This document shows positions 8,905 through 16,502 of a DNA stretch of 20,636 nucleotides, piece after piece. The first letter of the stretch is position 1; each line of letters opens with the position of its first letter. This DNA comes from JBHHWH01 sp046756405. Its GTDB lineage: Bacteria; Actinomycetota; Acidimicrobiia; Spongiisociales; ZC4RG35. Below the pieces are notes generated by a model that did not search any database, had not been told where the DNA came from, and was given only the letters and a program-made list of their open reading frames with translations. The position numbers and the translations under genes were made by a program. The stretch is from assembly GCA_046756405.1 (NCBI GenBank), contig JBHHWH010000042.1, forward strand, positions 1 to 20,636, given 5' to 3'.

Positions 8905-9831
8905 ATGACACATGCAGCAGACGCCCGCCTCCGTCCCAAGGCCGACGCCGACCACCGGCAGGTCTCGGAGTATCGGGGACGGGCAATCGTGCTGGCACTC
9001 GTAGGACTGGTAGTCGCCACGACCGCCTTCGTTGGCAACCTGGCGGCGGTGGGACAGACTGGAACCGCCCGGGGATCGACCCTGGCCTGGACCTTCGGTG
9101 TCACTACCACCGGGTTCGCCTTGGTCAAGACGGCGATCGCCGTGGTGCTGTGGGGAATCATCCTCAAGCTGTGGCTGAGGGCCGACTCGATCAAGGTGGC
9201 CCTCGCCAAGTTGGTGAGCAACCCCGGAGCCGACAACACGCCAGAAGGCGTCGTCGACACCCCCTACGGCAAGGTGACGGTGAGCCAGACGAAACCGGCC
9301 GACCTTCCCATCCACAAGATGGCCAAGAAGATGTTCCGGCCCATGGTGGCCATGGGAGGCATGCTGGTCCTCATCGGGCTGATCGTGGCCTTTGTCGAGG
9401 CGGCGTCGTTTCCCAACGTGACGGCTTCGGCCTGGAAGCAGGGCCTTCAGTTCCTCGGCGAGGGCATGCTGCTGAGCGGCATCTCCTTCCTGCTGGGGAC
9501 GATCCTGTGGGCCATCCGCACCGCCGGCGGCGAGGTGCAGGAGTCCCTCGGTGTCAAGGTCTACACCCCCAAGATGCCGGCAGCGGCCAAGGGTTTCGTG
9601 GCCTTGATGATGCTGGGGCTCATGGTGGAGATCACCCAGTTCATCGGATACATCGCTGTGGCCGGATCTTCCGACCCATCGGTGGCTTTCACCTGGCTGG
9701 CGCCGTTGCGCGAGCTCGGTCTAGGCCTGATCCTCGCCGGGATAACCCTCGCCTTGGTCGCCATAGCCAATGTCCTCGGGTTTCAGTTCTGGAGGGTCCA
9801 GAACCTGATCCGTGGCGGAGAGAGGAGTTGA
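8905..9831 (+). CDS. multi-pass membrane protein of unknown function (copy 1 of a paralogous pair)
   Basis: 308 aa from ATG 8905, chosen for its Shine-Dalgarno AAAGGAGG at 8891-8898; the upstream open frame overlaps the amidase end. Hydrophobic segments lie at about residues 30-52, 64-90, 143-165, 178-200, 225-248 and 265-288, so about six membrane helices are likely. Segment TAGGEVQESLGVKVYTPKMP aligns with KGGGEVQEAVGTQVVTLKMS of the next protein, each set between hydrophobic helices, so the two genes look like paralogues. I do not recognise a named family. There are no catalytic or metal motifs. The second gene starts 2 bp after this stop, so the pair is one operon and the products may form a hetero-oligomer (inference). 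Confidence 0.8.
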   Translation: MTHAADARLRPKADADHRQVSEYRGRAIVLALVGLVVATTAFVGNLAAVGQTGTARGSTLAWTFGVTTTGFALVKTAIAVVLWGIILKLWLRADSIKVALAKLVSNPGADNTPEGVVDTPYGKVTVSQTKPADLPIHKMAKKMFRPMVAMGGMLVLIGLIVAFVEAASFPNVTASAWKQGLQFLGEGMLLSGISFLLGTILWAIRTAGGEVQESLGVKVYTPKMPAAAKGFVALMMLGLMVEITQFIGYIAVAGSSDPSVAFTWLAPLRELGLGLILAGITLALVAIANVLGFQFWRVQNLIRGGERS

Positions 9832-9833
9832 CA

Positions 9834-10457
9834 ATGAGCGCCAAAACAGAGACACGCAGCCAGGACTTTCCGGTGATCGTGAGCGACCACGGGCTGGGCG
9901 AGAACCTTCCCCAGAAGATGGGTCGCAGGCTGTGGGCCCCGATGTGGGTGATGGCCATCATGGCCTTCCCGGTGGCCTTCATCATCGGCATCGTCAGGGC
10001 CAACGCTGTGGCCGCGGAAGCCTCGGAGGGGACGGTCCTCTCCCTGCTCCACACCCAGGCGGGGATCATGTTCCTCGGGTTCACTGCGGTATTCACCGCC
10101 ATCTCGTTCTCCATCGCCAAGATCCTCGGTGTCTTCCGCAAGGGCGGCGGTGAGGTCCAGGAGGCCGTCGGTACCCAGGTGGTGACCCTGAAGATGTCCG
10201 CCTCGGTTCGAGTGTTCATCCTGGGTATGGCCATGGCGATGATGACCATCCTCATCGCCTCGATCATCCACTTCGTGTGGGCCGCCCAGGTGGCCAGCGG
10301 TGCGGTGAGCGTGGCCACCGCCGAAGAGGCCTTCGTGATCCTCGAAGGCGTGCGGCGCCTAGCCGTGGCCGTGTTCCTGGTGGCGATCACCTTCGGCCTG
10401 GCCTCAATCATCCGAGTACTCCGCTTCCAAGCAATCCGCCTCCGCGAGCTCGCCTAA
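9834..10457 (+). CDS. multi-pass membrane protein of unknown function (copy 2 of the pair)
   Basis: 207 aa from ATG 9834, with Shine-Dalgarno AGAGGAG at 9821-9827. An open frame extends far upstream but is a shadow of the preceding gene. Soluble N-terminus (about 1-35), then four hydrophobic segments at about 38-60, 72-95, 120-150 and 170-195. The cytoplasmic-looking loop KGGGEVQEAVGTQVVTLKMS matches the paralogue, so it resembles the C-terminal two-thirds of that protein. A strong hairpin follows the stop. Function unknown; uniform composition suggests a long-resident gene pair. Confidence 0.8.
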   Translation: MSAKTETRSQDFPVIVSDHGLGENLPQKMGRRLWAPMWVMAIMAFPVAFIIGIVRANAVAAEASEGTVLSLLHTQAGIMFLGFTAVFTAISFSIAKILGVFRKGGGEVQEAVGTQVVTLKMSASVRVFILGMAMAMMTILIASIIHFVWAAQVASGAVSVATAEEAFVILEGVRRLAVAVFLVAITFGLASIIRVLRFQAIRLRELA

Positions 10458-10473
10458 CCAACCCGCGTACCTA

Positions 10474-10507
10474 ATGCACCAGGGCCCGGATTTGGGCCCT
10501 GGTGCAT
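10474..10507 (+). terminator. 14-bp perfect hairpin after the membrane gene pair
   Basis: ATGCACCAGGGCCC (10474-10487), loop GGATTT, then its perfect complement (10494-10507). It starts 17 nt after the stop codon. No T-run follows, which is common for stem-only terminators reported in high-GC actinobacteria. Termination is likely but not proven. Confidence 0.6.
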
Positions 10508-10527
10508 ATAGAAGGCGGTCTCCTGCA

Positions 10528-10555
10528 CCGGAGTGTCGGGAGAGCGACACTCCGG
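10528..10555 (+). promoter_or_regulatory. second perfect hairpin, in the region leading into the DoxX gene
   Basis: CCGGAGTGTCG (10528-10538), loop GGAGAG, CGACACTCCGG (10545-10555): 11 bp, perfect. It is only 20 bp after the first hairpin and 56 bp before the DoxX start. It could be a second terminator, part of the DoxX leader, or an operator. Bases 10530-10542 are also an exact inverted copy of 8809-8821. Confidence 0.45.
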
Positions 10556-10611
10556 CATAAAGGACGGACGGGCGACATTTACCCCACTGTCTGGTTTACC
10601 TAGGAGTTTCC

Positions 10612-11124
10612 ATGAGCAAGATCGACCTCGCCCTTCTCATCCTCCGCCTCTGGGCAGGGGTGGTGATCATCGCCCATGGGATCAACCACGGCCGCAATCT
10701 CGAAGGCACCGCCAACTGGTTCCGCTCCAAGGGCTTCCGCGCCGCCAGGCTCAACGCCTTCCTGTCGTCGGCCAACGAAGTGGCCATCGGCGTCGCCCTC
10801 ATCGTCGGTCTCCTCACCTCAGTGGCCGCCGCCGGCCTCGCAGCCACCATGTTCGTGGCCTTCTGGTCGATCCACCGTTTCGCTGGCTTCTTCGTCTTCC
10901 ACCGCCCCGACGAGGGCTACGAATACGTAGCCACCTTGACGGTGGTTTCCCTGGTTCTGGCCGTTGCCGGGCCCGGCTCGGTCTCCGTCGACGCCTCGCT
11001 GGGGATCGCTGAGAGCCTCGATGGATGGGCGGGAGCCGCCATTTTTGCCGCGGGCGTCCTGGCCGCGGTGGGACAACTAGCCACGTTCTGGCGTAAGCCA
11101 GTAAAGGAGGAGACATCAGCATGA
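10612..11124 (+). CDS. DoxX-like membrane protein
   Basis: 170 aa with four predicted membrane helices (about 5-22, 50-72, 75-98, 135-158). The start LALLILRLWAGVVIIAHGINH, with the RL/W...HG pattern in helix 1, and a short helical bundle fit the DoxX/DoxD family. Family members are small quinone-linked or redox-associated membrane proteins, but most have no proven role. Shine-Dalgarno TAGGAG at 10601-10606 fixes the ATG. Its TGA overlaps the next start (ATGA, 11121-11124), so the two proteins are translationally coupled. I cannot tell whether it is DoxX in the functional sense. Confidence 0.72.
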   Translation: MSKIDLALLILRLWAGVVIIAHGINHGRNLEGTANWFRSKGFRAARLNAFLSSANEVAIGVALIVGLLTSVAAAGLAATMFVAFWSIHRFAGFFVFHRPDEGYEYVATLTVVSLVLAVAGPGSVSVDASLGIAESLDGWAGAAIFAAGVLAAVGQLATFWRKPVKEETSA

Positions 11125-11840
11125 CCCTGCAATCGCTACCCCCGACCTTCGTCACCACCCGGGACGCTCTGCATCAGATCGCCTTCTTTGCCATAGCTCC
11201 CGCTCGCTACCAGGCCGTGGGCCGCATGGGGCTGCGGGCGACTCCGGGCGGCTTCGGCACCCCCGAGTACGAGGGCAAGGTGGCCCGGGTGGAGGGCGAC
11301 CTCCTGGTCTTGGAGAACCAAGGCAACATCGCCACCCAGACCATCACCACGGTGCGGGCTGCCGCCAGCTTCTTCGGTGTCGACTATCAGACCGAGTGGT
11401 TCTCCGACTTCCACGACCCCCTAATCCCCGTCGACCCTGACGCCCCCCTTGATGTCGATGCCGAGGCCAGCCAGGCCCTCGGCGAGTGGTTCGCCTTCGG
11501 GACCGACGTTCTCAACGCCCTCCGCGCCCAGGGGACCGAGGACGACGACATCAGTGAGGTTCAGCTCTGGCCGGAACACTTCGACCCGGCCACGGAGCTG
11601 GGGGACTACGAGAAGGGCCAGCGGGCCAGCTACGGGGCCTCTCCGGGCGATGCCAGCCACGACGGCCCCTACTTGTATGTGGCCTCGTGGTCGGAGATCG
11701 ACCGTTCCAACCCCTACTGGAACGACGAGCACTTCAACGGTGCCAGCTTGAGCTACGCCGAGTTGCTGGCAGCGGACGACCCGGCGGAGCGGGGCCTCGA
11801 CTTCCTACTCCAGGGTTATCGCCTCCTCCACGGCGGCTGA
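11121..11840 (+). CDS. hypothetical protein coupled to the DoxX-like gene
   Basis: 239 aa, soluble, acidic and rich in aromatic residues, without signal peptide or membrane segment. I do not recognise a domain. Visible features: an N-terminal part around a GRMGLRATPGGFGTPEYEGK stretch, and a C-terminal half with WPEHFD, YGASPGDASHDGPYLYVASW and NPYWNDEHFNGA. The latter suggests a compact alpha/beta fold with conserved aromatic and acidic residues. Start ATG 11121 overlaps the DoxX stop by 4 bp, and GGAGG lies at 11106-11110. It is probably a cytosolic partner of the DoxX protein (inference). The 104 bp after the stop contain only weak dyad symmetry before the convergent ABC gene. Confidence 0.72.
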   Translation: MTLQSLPPTFVTTRDALHQIAFFAIAPARYQAVGRMGLRATPGGFGTPEYEGKVARVEGDLLVLENQGNIATQTITTVRAAASFFGVDYQTEWFSDFHDPLIPVDPDAPLDVDAEASQALGEWFAFGTDVLNALRAQGTEDDDISEVQLWPEHFDPATELGDYEKGQRASYGASPGDASHDGPYLYVASWSEIDRSNPYWNDEHFNGASLSYAELLAADDPAERGLDFLLQGYRLLHGG

Positions 11841-11944
11841 GCCGGTATCCCTCTAACCTCTACGGTGACGCCCGTTGGGGGTGAACAACCAGGGCTCACG
11901 GCGATGACTTAGCGACCAGGGGTCAACTCACCCCAGAACGACCC

Positions 11945-12634
11945 CTACTCCGGCCTCCAATCCTCCAGCCGGCCCTTGCGCAGCCGGTAGATGCGGTCAC
12001 AGGCCGTGGCCACGTTCAGGTCGTGGGTGGCGACGAGGAGGGCGGTGGGGGGTTTGAGGTTGTGAACGAGAGCGTCGATCACTGTGTGGGAGGTGTCTTC
12101 GTCGAGCTGGCCGGTGGGTTCGTCGGCGAGTAGTACGGGTGGTGCGGTGCTCAGGGCACGGGCGATGCAGAGGCGTTGTAGCTCTCCTCCGGATAGCTCG
12201 TAGGCGAGCTGGTCCTCGAGGCCTCCCAAGCCCACCTCCTCGAGGAGTTCTACGGCGACCTCCCGGGCTTCCCGTAGGGGCCTACTGCGGGCCAGGAGTG
12301 GGAGGACGACGTTGTCGAGGACGGTTCTGCGGGGCAGAGCGTTGGTGGACTGGAACACCCAGCCGAAGTAGTCGCGACGCAGCACGGCCGCCGGAGCCGA
12401 GGGGTGGAGAGTCGCGACCACGTTCCCCGAGGTGGGCTTGAGCAGCATTCCCAGGATCGACAACAGGGTGGTCTTGCCCGACCCGGAGGGTCCGACGACG
12501 GCCACCCGGTCACCTTCTGCAAGGCTGAGGTCGAGTCCGTCCAAGACCATCGTCCTGCGGTCGTAGCTGTGGGAGATCTGGTGGGCTTCCAAGACCACCG
12601 GAGCGTCCTTCGACAGGGGAGCAGGGCTGCTCAT
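11945..12634 (-). CDS. ABC transporter ATP-binding protein (MacB/LolD class)
   Basis: 229 aa from ATG 12634; a longer open frame upstream runs inside the permease and is rejected. All ABC motifs are seen: Walker A GPSGSGKTT, Q-loop WVFQST, signature ELSGGELQR, Walker B VLLADEPTG with catalytic Glu, D-loop and H-loop VATHD. The sequence type is that of the MacB/LolD/FtsE group that powers lipoprotein or peptide extrusion rather than import. The start overlaps the permease stop (ATGA, 12634-12631). It is the last gene of an adaptor-permease-ATPase cassette. Confidence 0.92.
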   Translation of the reverse strand: MSSPAPLSKDAPVVLEAHQISHSYDRRTMVLDGLDLSLAEGDRVAVVGPSGSGKTTLLSILGMLLKPTSGNVVATLHPSAPAAVLRRDYFGWVFQSTNALPRRTVLDNVVLPLLARSRPLREAREVAVELLEEVGLGGLEDQLAYELSGGELQRLCIARALSTAPPVLLADEPTGQLDEDTSHTVIDALVHNLKPPTALLVATHDLNVATACDRIYRLRKGRLEDWRPE

Positions 12635-13680
12635 CGTTCCTTCAGGGCGTCGGCGATTCCGCCCCGTCCCATGGCCAGCAGACCCAGGGGAATCGAGAGG
12701 ATCACGGCTGCCGCACTCAGTCCCCCCGCTTGGAGGGCGAGGGAGATCTGGTCCGCCGTTGGCAGACCAGCCGCAAGGGTGTGCAGGGAGACGGCCAGGG
12801 CGGCGCTCCAGGGACCTATCAGCACCAGGAGTGCCATGACCTCGGTCTGGCTCATGAAGTAGAGGTCGGCGAGGGAGAACCCGACCGCCCGGTAGAGGGC
12901 GTACTCTGACCGTCTCGCCCGGTGGACGATCCATCCCACGAACACCGCCAGGGTGGCCACCACCTGCCAGACGGTGGGGGCGGTCCGCTCCTCGAGGAGG
13001 CGGACCGGGTCGACCCGGAACTCGTCCCGGCGTAGACGCTCCCGAGCGACCAGATCGTCCCGGCCTAGCAGCGTCGGCATCGCCCCCAGGCCCGCCTCGT
13101 AGACCTCAGGTCGCCATTCCACCCAGCACTCGTTGGCCTCGCCTGTCGGCGGCACCACCACCGTCAGCCACCGTTCCACCACCTGGTTGCGCCGTGCCTC
13201 CAACACGCCGGCAACGGTGTAGACCGTCGGTGGGTTGCCTATGGCCAACAACTCCGGCGGCACCCCTCCCAGATCCTCGACCACGGCCTCACCTAACCAG
13301 AGGCTGCCCTCGCCTCGCCGGATGGAGACGCCCCACACACGCTCCGACCCAGGTATCGCCGTAGCCATCTGGTACCGGTCGCCGGGCCTGGTGGCAATCT
13401 CGGTGGGTCCCACCAGCCGTACCGAGGCGGTGCCGACGACGCCGGGGTTGTTCCTGAGGGCGTAGCAGTCTGCTCGGGACACGCCGCTTTCGGCTCCGGC
13501 GATGGCTATGTAGCGGCCGGCGGCGGCCAGCTCCGCCTCTACGGTCAAGGCCCGGGTCGTCTCTACCAGGTCGAGCCAGACCGGGAACCCCACAGCGAGG
13601 GCGAGCACCCCGGCGAGCATCACCGACCGGGCTTTCGTCGCGGCAATGTTCCGTATCGCCTCGCGGATCAGAATGAACAC
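12631..13680 (-). CDS. ABC transporter permease, FtsX/MacB-like
   Basis: 349 aa from GTG 13680. One N-terminal membrane helix (about 17-37), a large extracytoplasmic domain (about 40-235), and three C-terminal helices (about 238-256, 282-308, 318-340): the MacB/FtsX four-helix layout. The C-terminal region (ARRSEYALYRAVGFSLADLY) has the coupling-helix pattern of FtsX-type permeases (R..E.A..RAxG). Two Cys in the outer domain (ADCYAL and NECWVEW) could form a disulfide. It begins 12 bp after the adaptor stop and overlaps the ATPase start, so one transcript is expected. Such permeases usually work by mechanotransmission rather than by forming a channel. Confidence 0.85.
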   Translation of the reverse strand: MFILIREAIRNIAATKARSVMLAGVLALAVGFPVWLDLVETTRALTVEAELAAAGRYIAIAGAESGVSRADCYALRNNPGVVGTASVRLVGPTEIATRPGDRYQMATAIPGSERVWGVSIRRGEGSLWLGEAVVEDLGGVPPELLAIGNPPTVYTVAGVLEARRNQVVERWLTVVVPPTGEANECWVEWRPEVYEAGLGAMPTLLGRDDLVARERLRRDEFRVDPVRLLEERTAPTVWQVVATLAVFVGWIVHRARRSEYALYRAVGFSLADLYFMSQTEVMALLVLIGPWSAALAVSLHTLAAGLPTADQISLALQAGGLSAAAVILSIPLGLLAMGRGGIADALKER

Positions 13681-13692
13681 GGCTCTCTCACC

Positions 13693-14766
13693 TCACGGTG
13701 AGGGTCCGCAGACGCCTCCATCGAAGGCTTCTGCCGGGTTGGCCACCACCTGCGAGCTCAGCTCCACCCCGGCCACCACCTCCACCACATCACCGCGGGT
13801 CCTGCCCAACTCGACGGCCACAGGCGTGGATCCTCCCGGCCCGGGCTGCCAGACGCAGGTATCGCCGCTCTCGTAGACAGCCACCGCCGACACCGGGACC
13901 ACCACCCGGCTAGCGGGTTCCGCCAGGCGAAGGATCACCGGGATGGGCTCTTCGAATCCCGGTTCCACCAGCTTCTCCAGCTCGTCCAAGACACTTGCCG
14001 CCAACTTAAGGAGATTGGAGATCTCGACAGGGAGTTCGGTCCCACCCACATCTACTACCCAGTCGAGGCCCGCCAGATCGGGCGGCACCTGTACGTCGGA
14101 GATCACCGCCGACTCGATGCGCTGCCGGGATACCGCAAAGGGCTGACCCTGAGGAGGGGCCGGCTGGCCAGGCTCGACCAGCAACTCCCCTACCTCAAAC
14201 TCGGGACCAGGCAACCAGACCACCCACCCCGGGTCGAAGACCCGCGTCTTCGCGGAACCGCCTAGGTGAGCCGCCAACATGCCGATGGCCCGGACGGTCT
14301 TGGAGCTGGCCACGTCGCCCAAGGCGTCCCCTTCGACAAGACCCAGATCAGTGAGAAGCTGATGGAGCGTCTCCACGTCGGGGCCGGAATCGCCTTTACG
14401 GATGGGGCGGTAGAAGGGCCGGGGAGCGTGGTAGGCGATCCGGTCCAAGCCGCCCGCATTCAGCACCCGACCGGTGGAAGTGATCACGTCCCCGGGACCG
14501 ACGAAAACCTCAGTTACCAGCCCTGACCACGCCGGGGCGACGAGACTCTCAACCGCCGACCAGGTGAGGGTCATCTCAGCCTCCTGAGACGCCGACGTGG
14601 TCACCACCGCCACCTCCACGACCAGGGGCTCGGGTGTCGTGGTGACCCCCTCCAACTCTGGGGGTCGGTTCAAGGCCCATACCAGAAAGGCCGCTGGGAG
14701 CAGCACCAGGGCGGCGACGGCCAACGCCAACACCAGAACACCTCCAACCCTTTTCCTATCGCCCAT
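13693..14766 (-). CDS. membrane-anchored adaptor with a peptidoglycan-binding domain (MacA/HlyD-like role)
   Basis: 357 aa from ATG 14766, which has an AAGGCGG-type ribosome site; ATG 14793 would add nine residues and lacks one. N-terminal membrane helix (about 9-31), then a short beta segment (SAVESLVAPAWSGLVTEVFV) like the lipoyl-type barrel of membrane-fusion proteins. A PG_binding_1-type helical domain follows (about 118-175: IRKGDSGPDVETLHQLLTDL), then a beta domain and a C-terminal region. This organisation is known from actinobacterial and firmicute MacA-like adaptors next to FtsX-type permeases, where the adaptor spans the wall instead of an outer-membrane channel. First gene of the cassette; it lies 87 bp downstream of the lipoprotein cluster on the same strand. 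Confidence 0.8.
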   Translation of the reverse strand: MGDRKRVGGVLVLALAVAALVLLPAAFLVWALNRPPELEGVTTTPEPLVVEVAVVTTSASQEAEMTLTWSAVESLVAPAWSGLVTEVFVGPGDVITSTGRVLNAGGLDRIAYHAPRPFYRPIRKGDSGPDVETLHQLLTDLGLVEGDALGDVASSKTVRAIGMLAAHLGGSAKTRVFDPGWVVWLPGPEFEVGELLVEPGQPAPPQGQPFAVSRQRIESAVISDVQVPPDLAGLDWVVDVGGTELPVEISNLLKLAASVLDELEKLVEPGFEEPIPVILRLAEPASRVVVPVSAVAVYESGDTCVWQPGPGGSTPVAVELGRTRGDVVEVVAGVELSSQVVANPAEAFDGGVCGPSP

Positions 14767-14853
14767 CAAACCGCCTTCCCCGCGATCTGCCATTGTCGGA
14801 ATCCATGGGTCATAAGGGTATGCATTAATCCGGCCAGCCGCTGACCTGGTTCC

Positions 14854-15483
14854 TCACGGCGTACATTCGAAATACTGATCGAAGGCGCCGTACCGCAGTT
14901 CGTCGTCGGTCAGTTCGTCCACCCCTTCGAAGCCCTTGGCCTTGAGACAGTCGCGAAACTCCTCATACCAGGCGCGTATGTCATCCTCGCTGGGCGATCG
15001 GGCGATCGTGATGGTGTTCAGCCCGCTCCACTCGTGGCAGAAATCCATGGCCTGGCCCACGGACATGAGCGGCTTTGTGCCCGGCTTGGGATTGGCTACC
15101 ACAAAGTTGTAGATCTCATCGATCGATATTCCTGGGGCGAGAATTCTCGTCATTTGCCAATCGGGGTCCGAAGAGAGAGCAGGGCCCCGCACTTCCAACC
15201 CGAGCGCTTCTATACAGGCGACGGTGGCGAACACCGCCTCCTCGTATTCGGCGAACGTGGGCGGGTTATCCCGTGTGAACTCACGGAATTGCGGCTTAGG
15301 GGGGAGGATGTCCTCGAGATCCTCAAGGCTGGTGCCCGAAGGCACCGGCAGGGTCGTCTCTACGGTCGACGAGGGAGGCGGTGGCAGGTCGGTGGTAGGA
15401 ACACCTCTGCCGACGGAGCCGCCGCTGGTCGAGCAGGCCACAAGAAAGGCCATGAATGGCACGAGTGCGGGTTTCCTCATCAT
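14854..15483 (-). CDS. lipoprotein A, member of a local three-copy family
   Basis: 209 aa from ATG 15483 (ATG 15480 is the next codon). The signal MMRKPALVPFMAFLVAC ends in a lipobox cysteine, followed by a Gly/Pro/Thr/Ser linker. The conserved core (about 60-209) includes LEDLEDILPPKPQFREFTRD, NPPTFAEYEEAVFATVACIE, DFCHEWSG, FRDCLKAKGFEG and the terminal FECTP. Four core cysteines are shared by all three copies. I recognise no family. The ATG shares one base with the stop of lipoprotein B (TGATGATG), so it is probably translated by reinitiation. It is very similar to lipoprotein C (nearly identical signal and linker). Confidence 0.85.
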   Translation of the reverse strand: MMRKPALVPFMAFLVACSTSGGSVGRGVPTTDLPPPPSSTVETTLPVPSGTSLEDLEDILPPKPQFREFTRDNPPTFAEYEEAVFATVACIEALGLEVRGPALSSDPDWQMTRILAPGISIDEIYNFVVANPKPGTKPLMSVGQAMDFCHEWSGLNTITIARSPSEDDIRAWYEEFRDCLKAKGFEGVDELTDDELRYGAFDQYFECTP

Positions 15484-16127
15484 CAAGGAAGGCACTCGAC
15501 GGGCCACTCGAGATACACGAGCTCTTCGTCAGATGCCTCACTTACTCCCGTGACTCCCTCGGCCTCGAGGCAGGCTCGGAACTGCTGATACCAGGCGAGT
15601 ACGTCCTCCTCGCTCGGCTCGCGTGCCAATGAGATTCGATTTAGCCCGCTCCACTCGTAGCAGAAGTCTATGGCAGCGTCGACGGTCATGACCGGACTTG
15701 TACCAGGCTCGGGATCGACGACACCGAAGCTATAGACCTGCGAGGAAGGTACACCTGGTTTGAGCTCCCTTATTGGAAAGTCTGGATCGGAAGCCAGACC
15801 TGGGCCATAGACCTTGTGTCCAAGCGCTTCGATGCAGGCGACGGTGGCGAACACCGCCTCCTCGTATTCAGCGAACGTGGGCGGGTTATCCCGTGTGAAC
15901 TTACGGAATTGCGGTTTCGCAGGGAGGATGTCCTCGAGGTTGTCGAGGGTGACCGCTTGGGGCAAGGGCAGTGTGGTCTGAGGGGCGGGTTGCGTCGACG
16001 GCGGGGTGGCTGGACCGCCCTCATCTTCGGGGGGACCACTCCCGGTGGCCGAGCAGGCCACGACAAAGGCCGTGAGCAGTGTCAATAGACGATGCCCAAG
16101 GCCTTCATCGCGCGCCCTGCTGTGCAT
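15483..16127 (-). CDS. lipoprotein B, most divergent member of the local family
   Basis: 214 aa. Signal with lipobox FVVAC near residue 25, a Pro/Thr/Gln linker, then the same core: LDNLEDILPAKPQFRKFTRD, PPTFAEYEEAVFATVACIE, DFCYEWSG, FRACLEAEG and a shortened end VECLP. All four core cysteines are retained, which suggests two structural disulfides outside the cell. It starts 10 bp after the stop of the small secreted gene, the same spacing seen between the secreted gene and lipoprotein C in the other unit. There is no clear Shine-Dalgarno, so coupling to the upstream gene is likely. Function unknown; immunity protein, receptor or binding partner of the small secreted protein are possibilities. 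Confidence 0.83.
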   Translation of the reverse strand: MHSRARDEGLGHRLLTLLTAFVVACSATGSGPPEDEGGPATPPSTQPAPQTTLPLPQAVTLDNLEDILPAKPQFRKFTRDNPPTFAEYEEAVFATVACIEALGHKVYGPGLASDPDFPIRELKPGVPSSQVYSFGVVDPEPGTSPVMTVDAAIDFCYEWSGLNRISLAREPSEEDVLAWYQQFRACLEAEGVTGVSEASDEELVYLEWPVECLP

Positions 16128-16137
16128 TCGAAGCTAG

Positions 16138-16500
16138 TCAGCCGAGATAGTTCCAGCCGTCGGTTGTCGACCCGCGACCTCGGTGCCGGGACCAATCATG
16201 GGAGTCGATGTCGTCGGCTATAACGATCGCAATTGAGCCCGCCTTTTGCGAATTGACTGTCATCGTTAGTCCCCCGATAGTGAATCGATGACTCGCCTGA
16301 ACCCAGACACAGCTGCTCAGGAGCTCCTCGGTCGTCGATGTGATTCTGCTGTCACTAACGGTATGCCCGCCTGTGTACCCGCATCCAGCGTGCCACCATT
16401 CGCCGCTGGCAGAGTTGGAAGCTGCCGCAGGCAAGGCGAGACTGAGCACTACAGCGAGCGTAGTCACGGTCCTGGCCACAGTTCTCTTGTGGCGCTTCAT
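16138..16500 (-). CDS. small secreted two-cysteine protein 1
   Basis: 120 aa from ATG 16500, preceded by AAAGGAGGG in the leader. The longer open frame upstream runs through the repeated leader and is not coding. Basic Sec signal peptide (MKRHKRTVARTVTTLAVVLS) with probable cleavage after an Ala-rich PAAAS. The mature part of about 92 aa has EWWHAGCGY, a second Cys in SSCVWVQ, and the terminal GSTTDGWNYL. The same three patterns recur in the paralogue at 17442-17786. Two conserved cysteines suggest one disulfide. The Trp/Gly-rich, Sec-exported layout vaguely recalls lactococcin 972-type bacteriocins, but I cannot confirm homology. Confidence 0.78.
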   Translation of the reverse strand: MKRHKRTVARTVTTLAVVLSLALPAAASNSASGEWWHAGCGYTGGHTVSDSRITSTTEELLSSCVWVQASHRFTIGGLTMTVNSQKAGSIAIVIADDIDSHDWSRHRGRGSTTDGWNYLG

Positions 16501-16502
16501 CC

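Noticed and set aside
11841..11944. Bidirectional terminator between the convergent genes
   Set aside because: Only a 7-bp GGGGTGA/TCACCCC pairing over a loop of about 50 nt; too weak to call.
12635..12934. 100-codon N-terminal extension of the ATPase
   Set aside because: It overlaps the permease coding region, is Arg/Pro/Gly-rich and precedes a proper start at the ATGA overlap.
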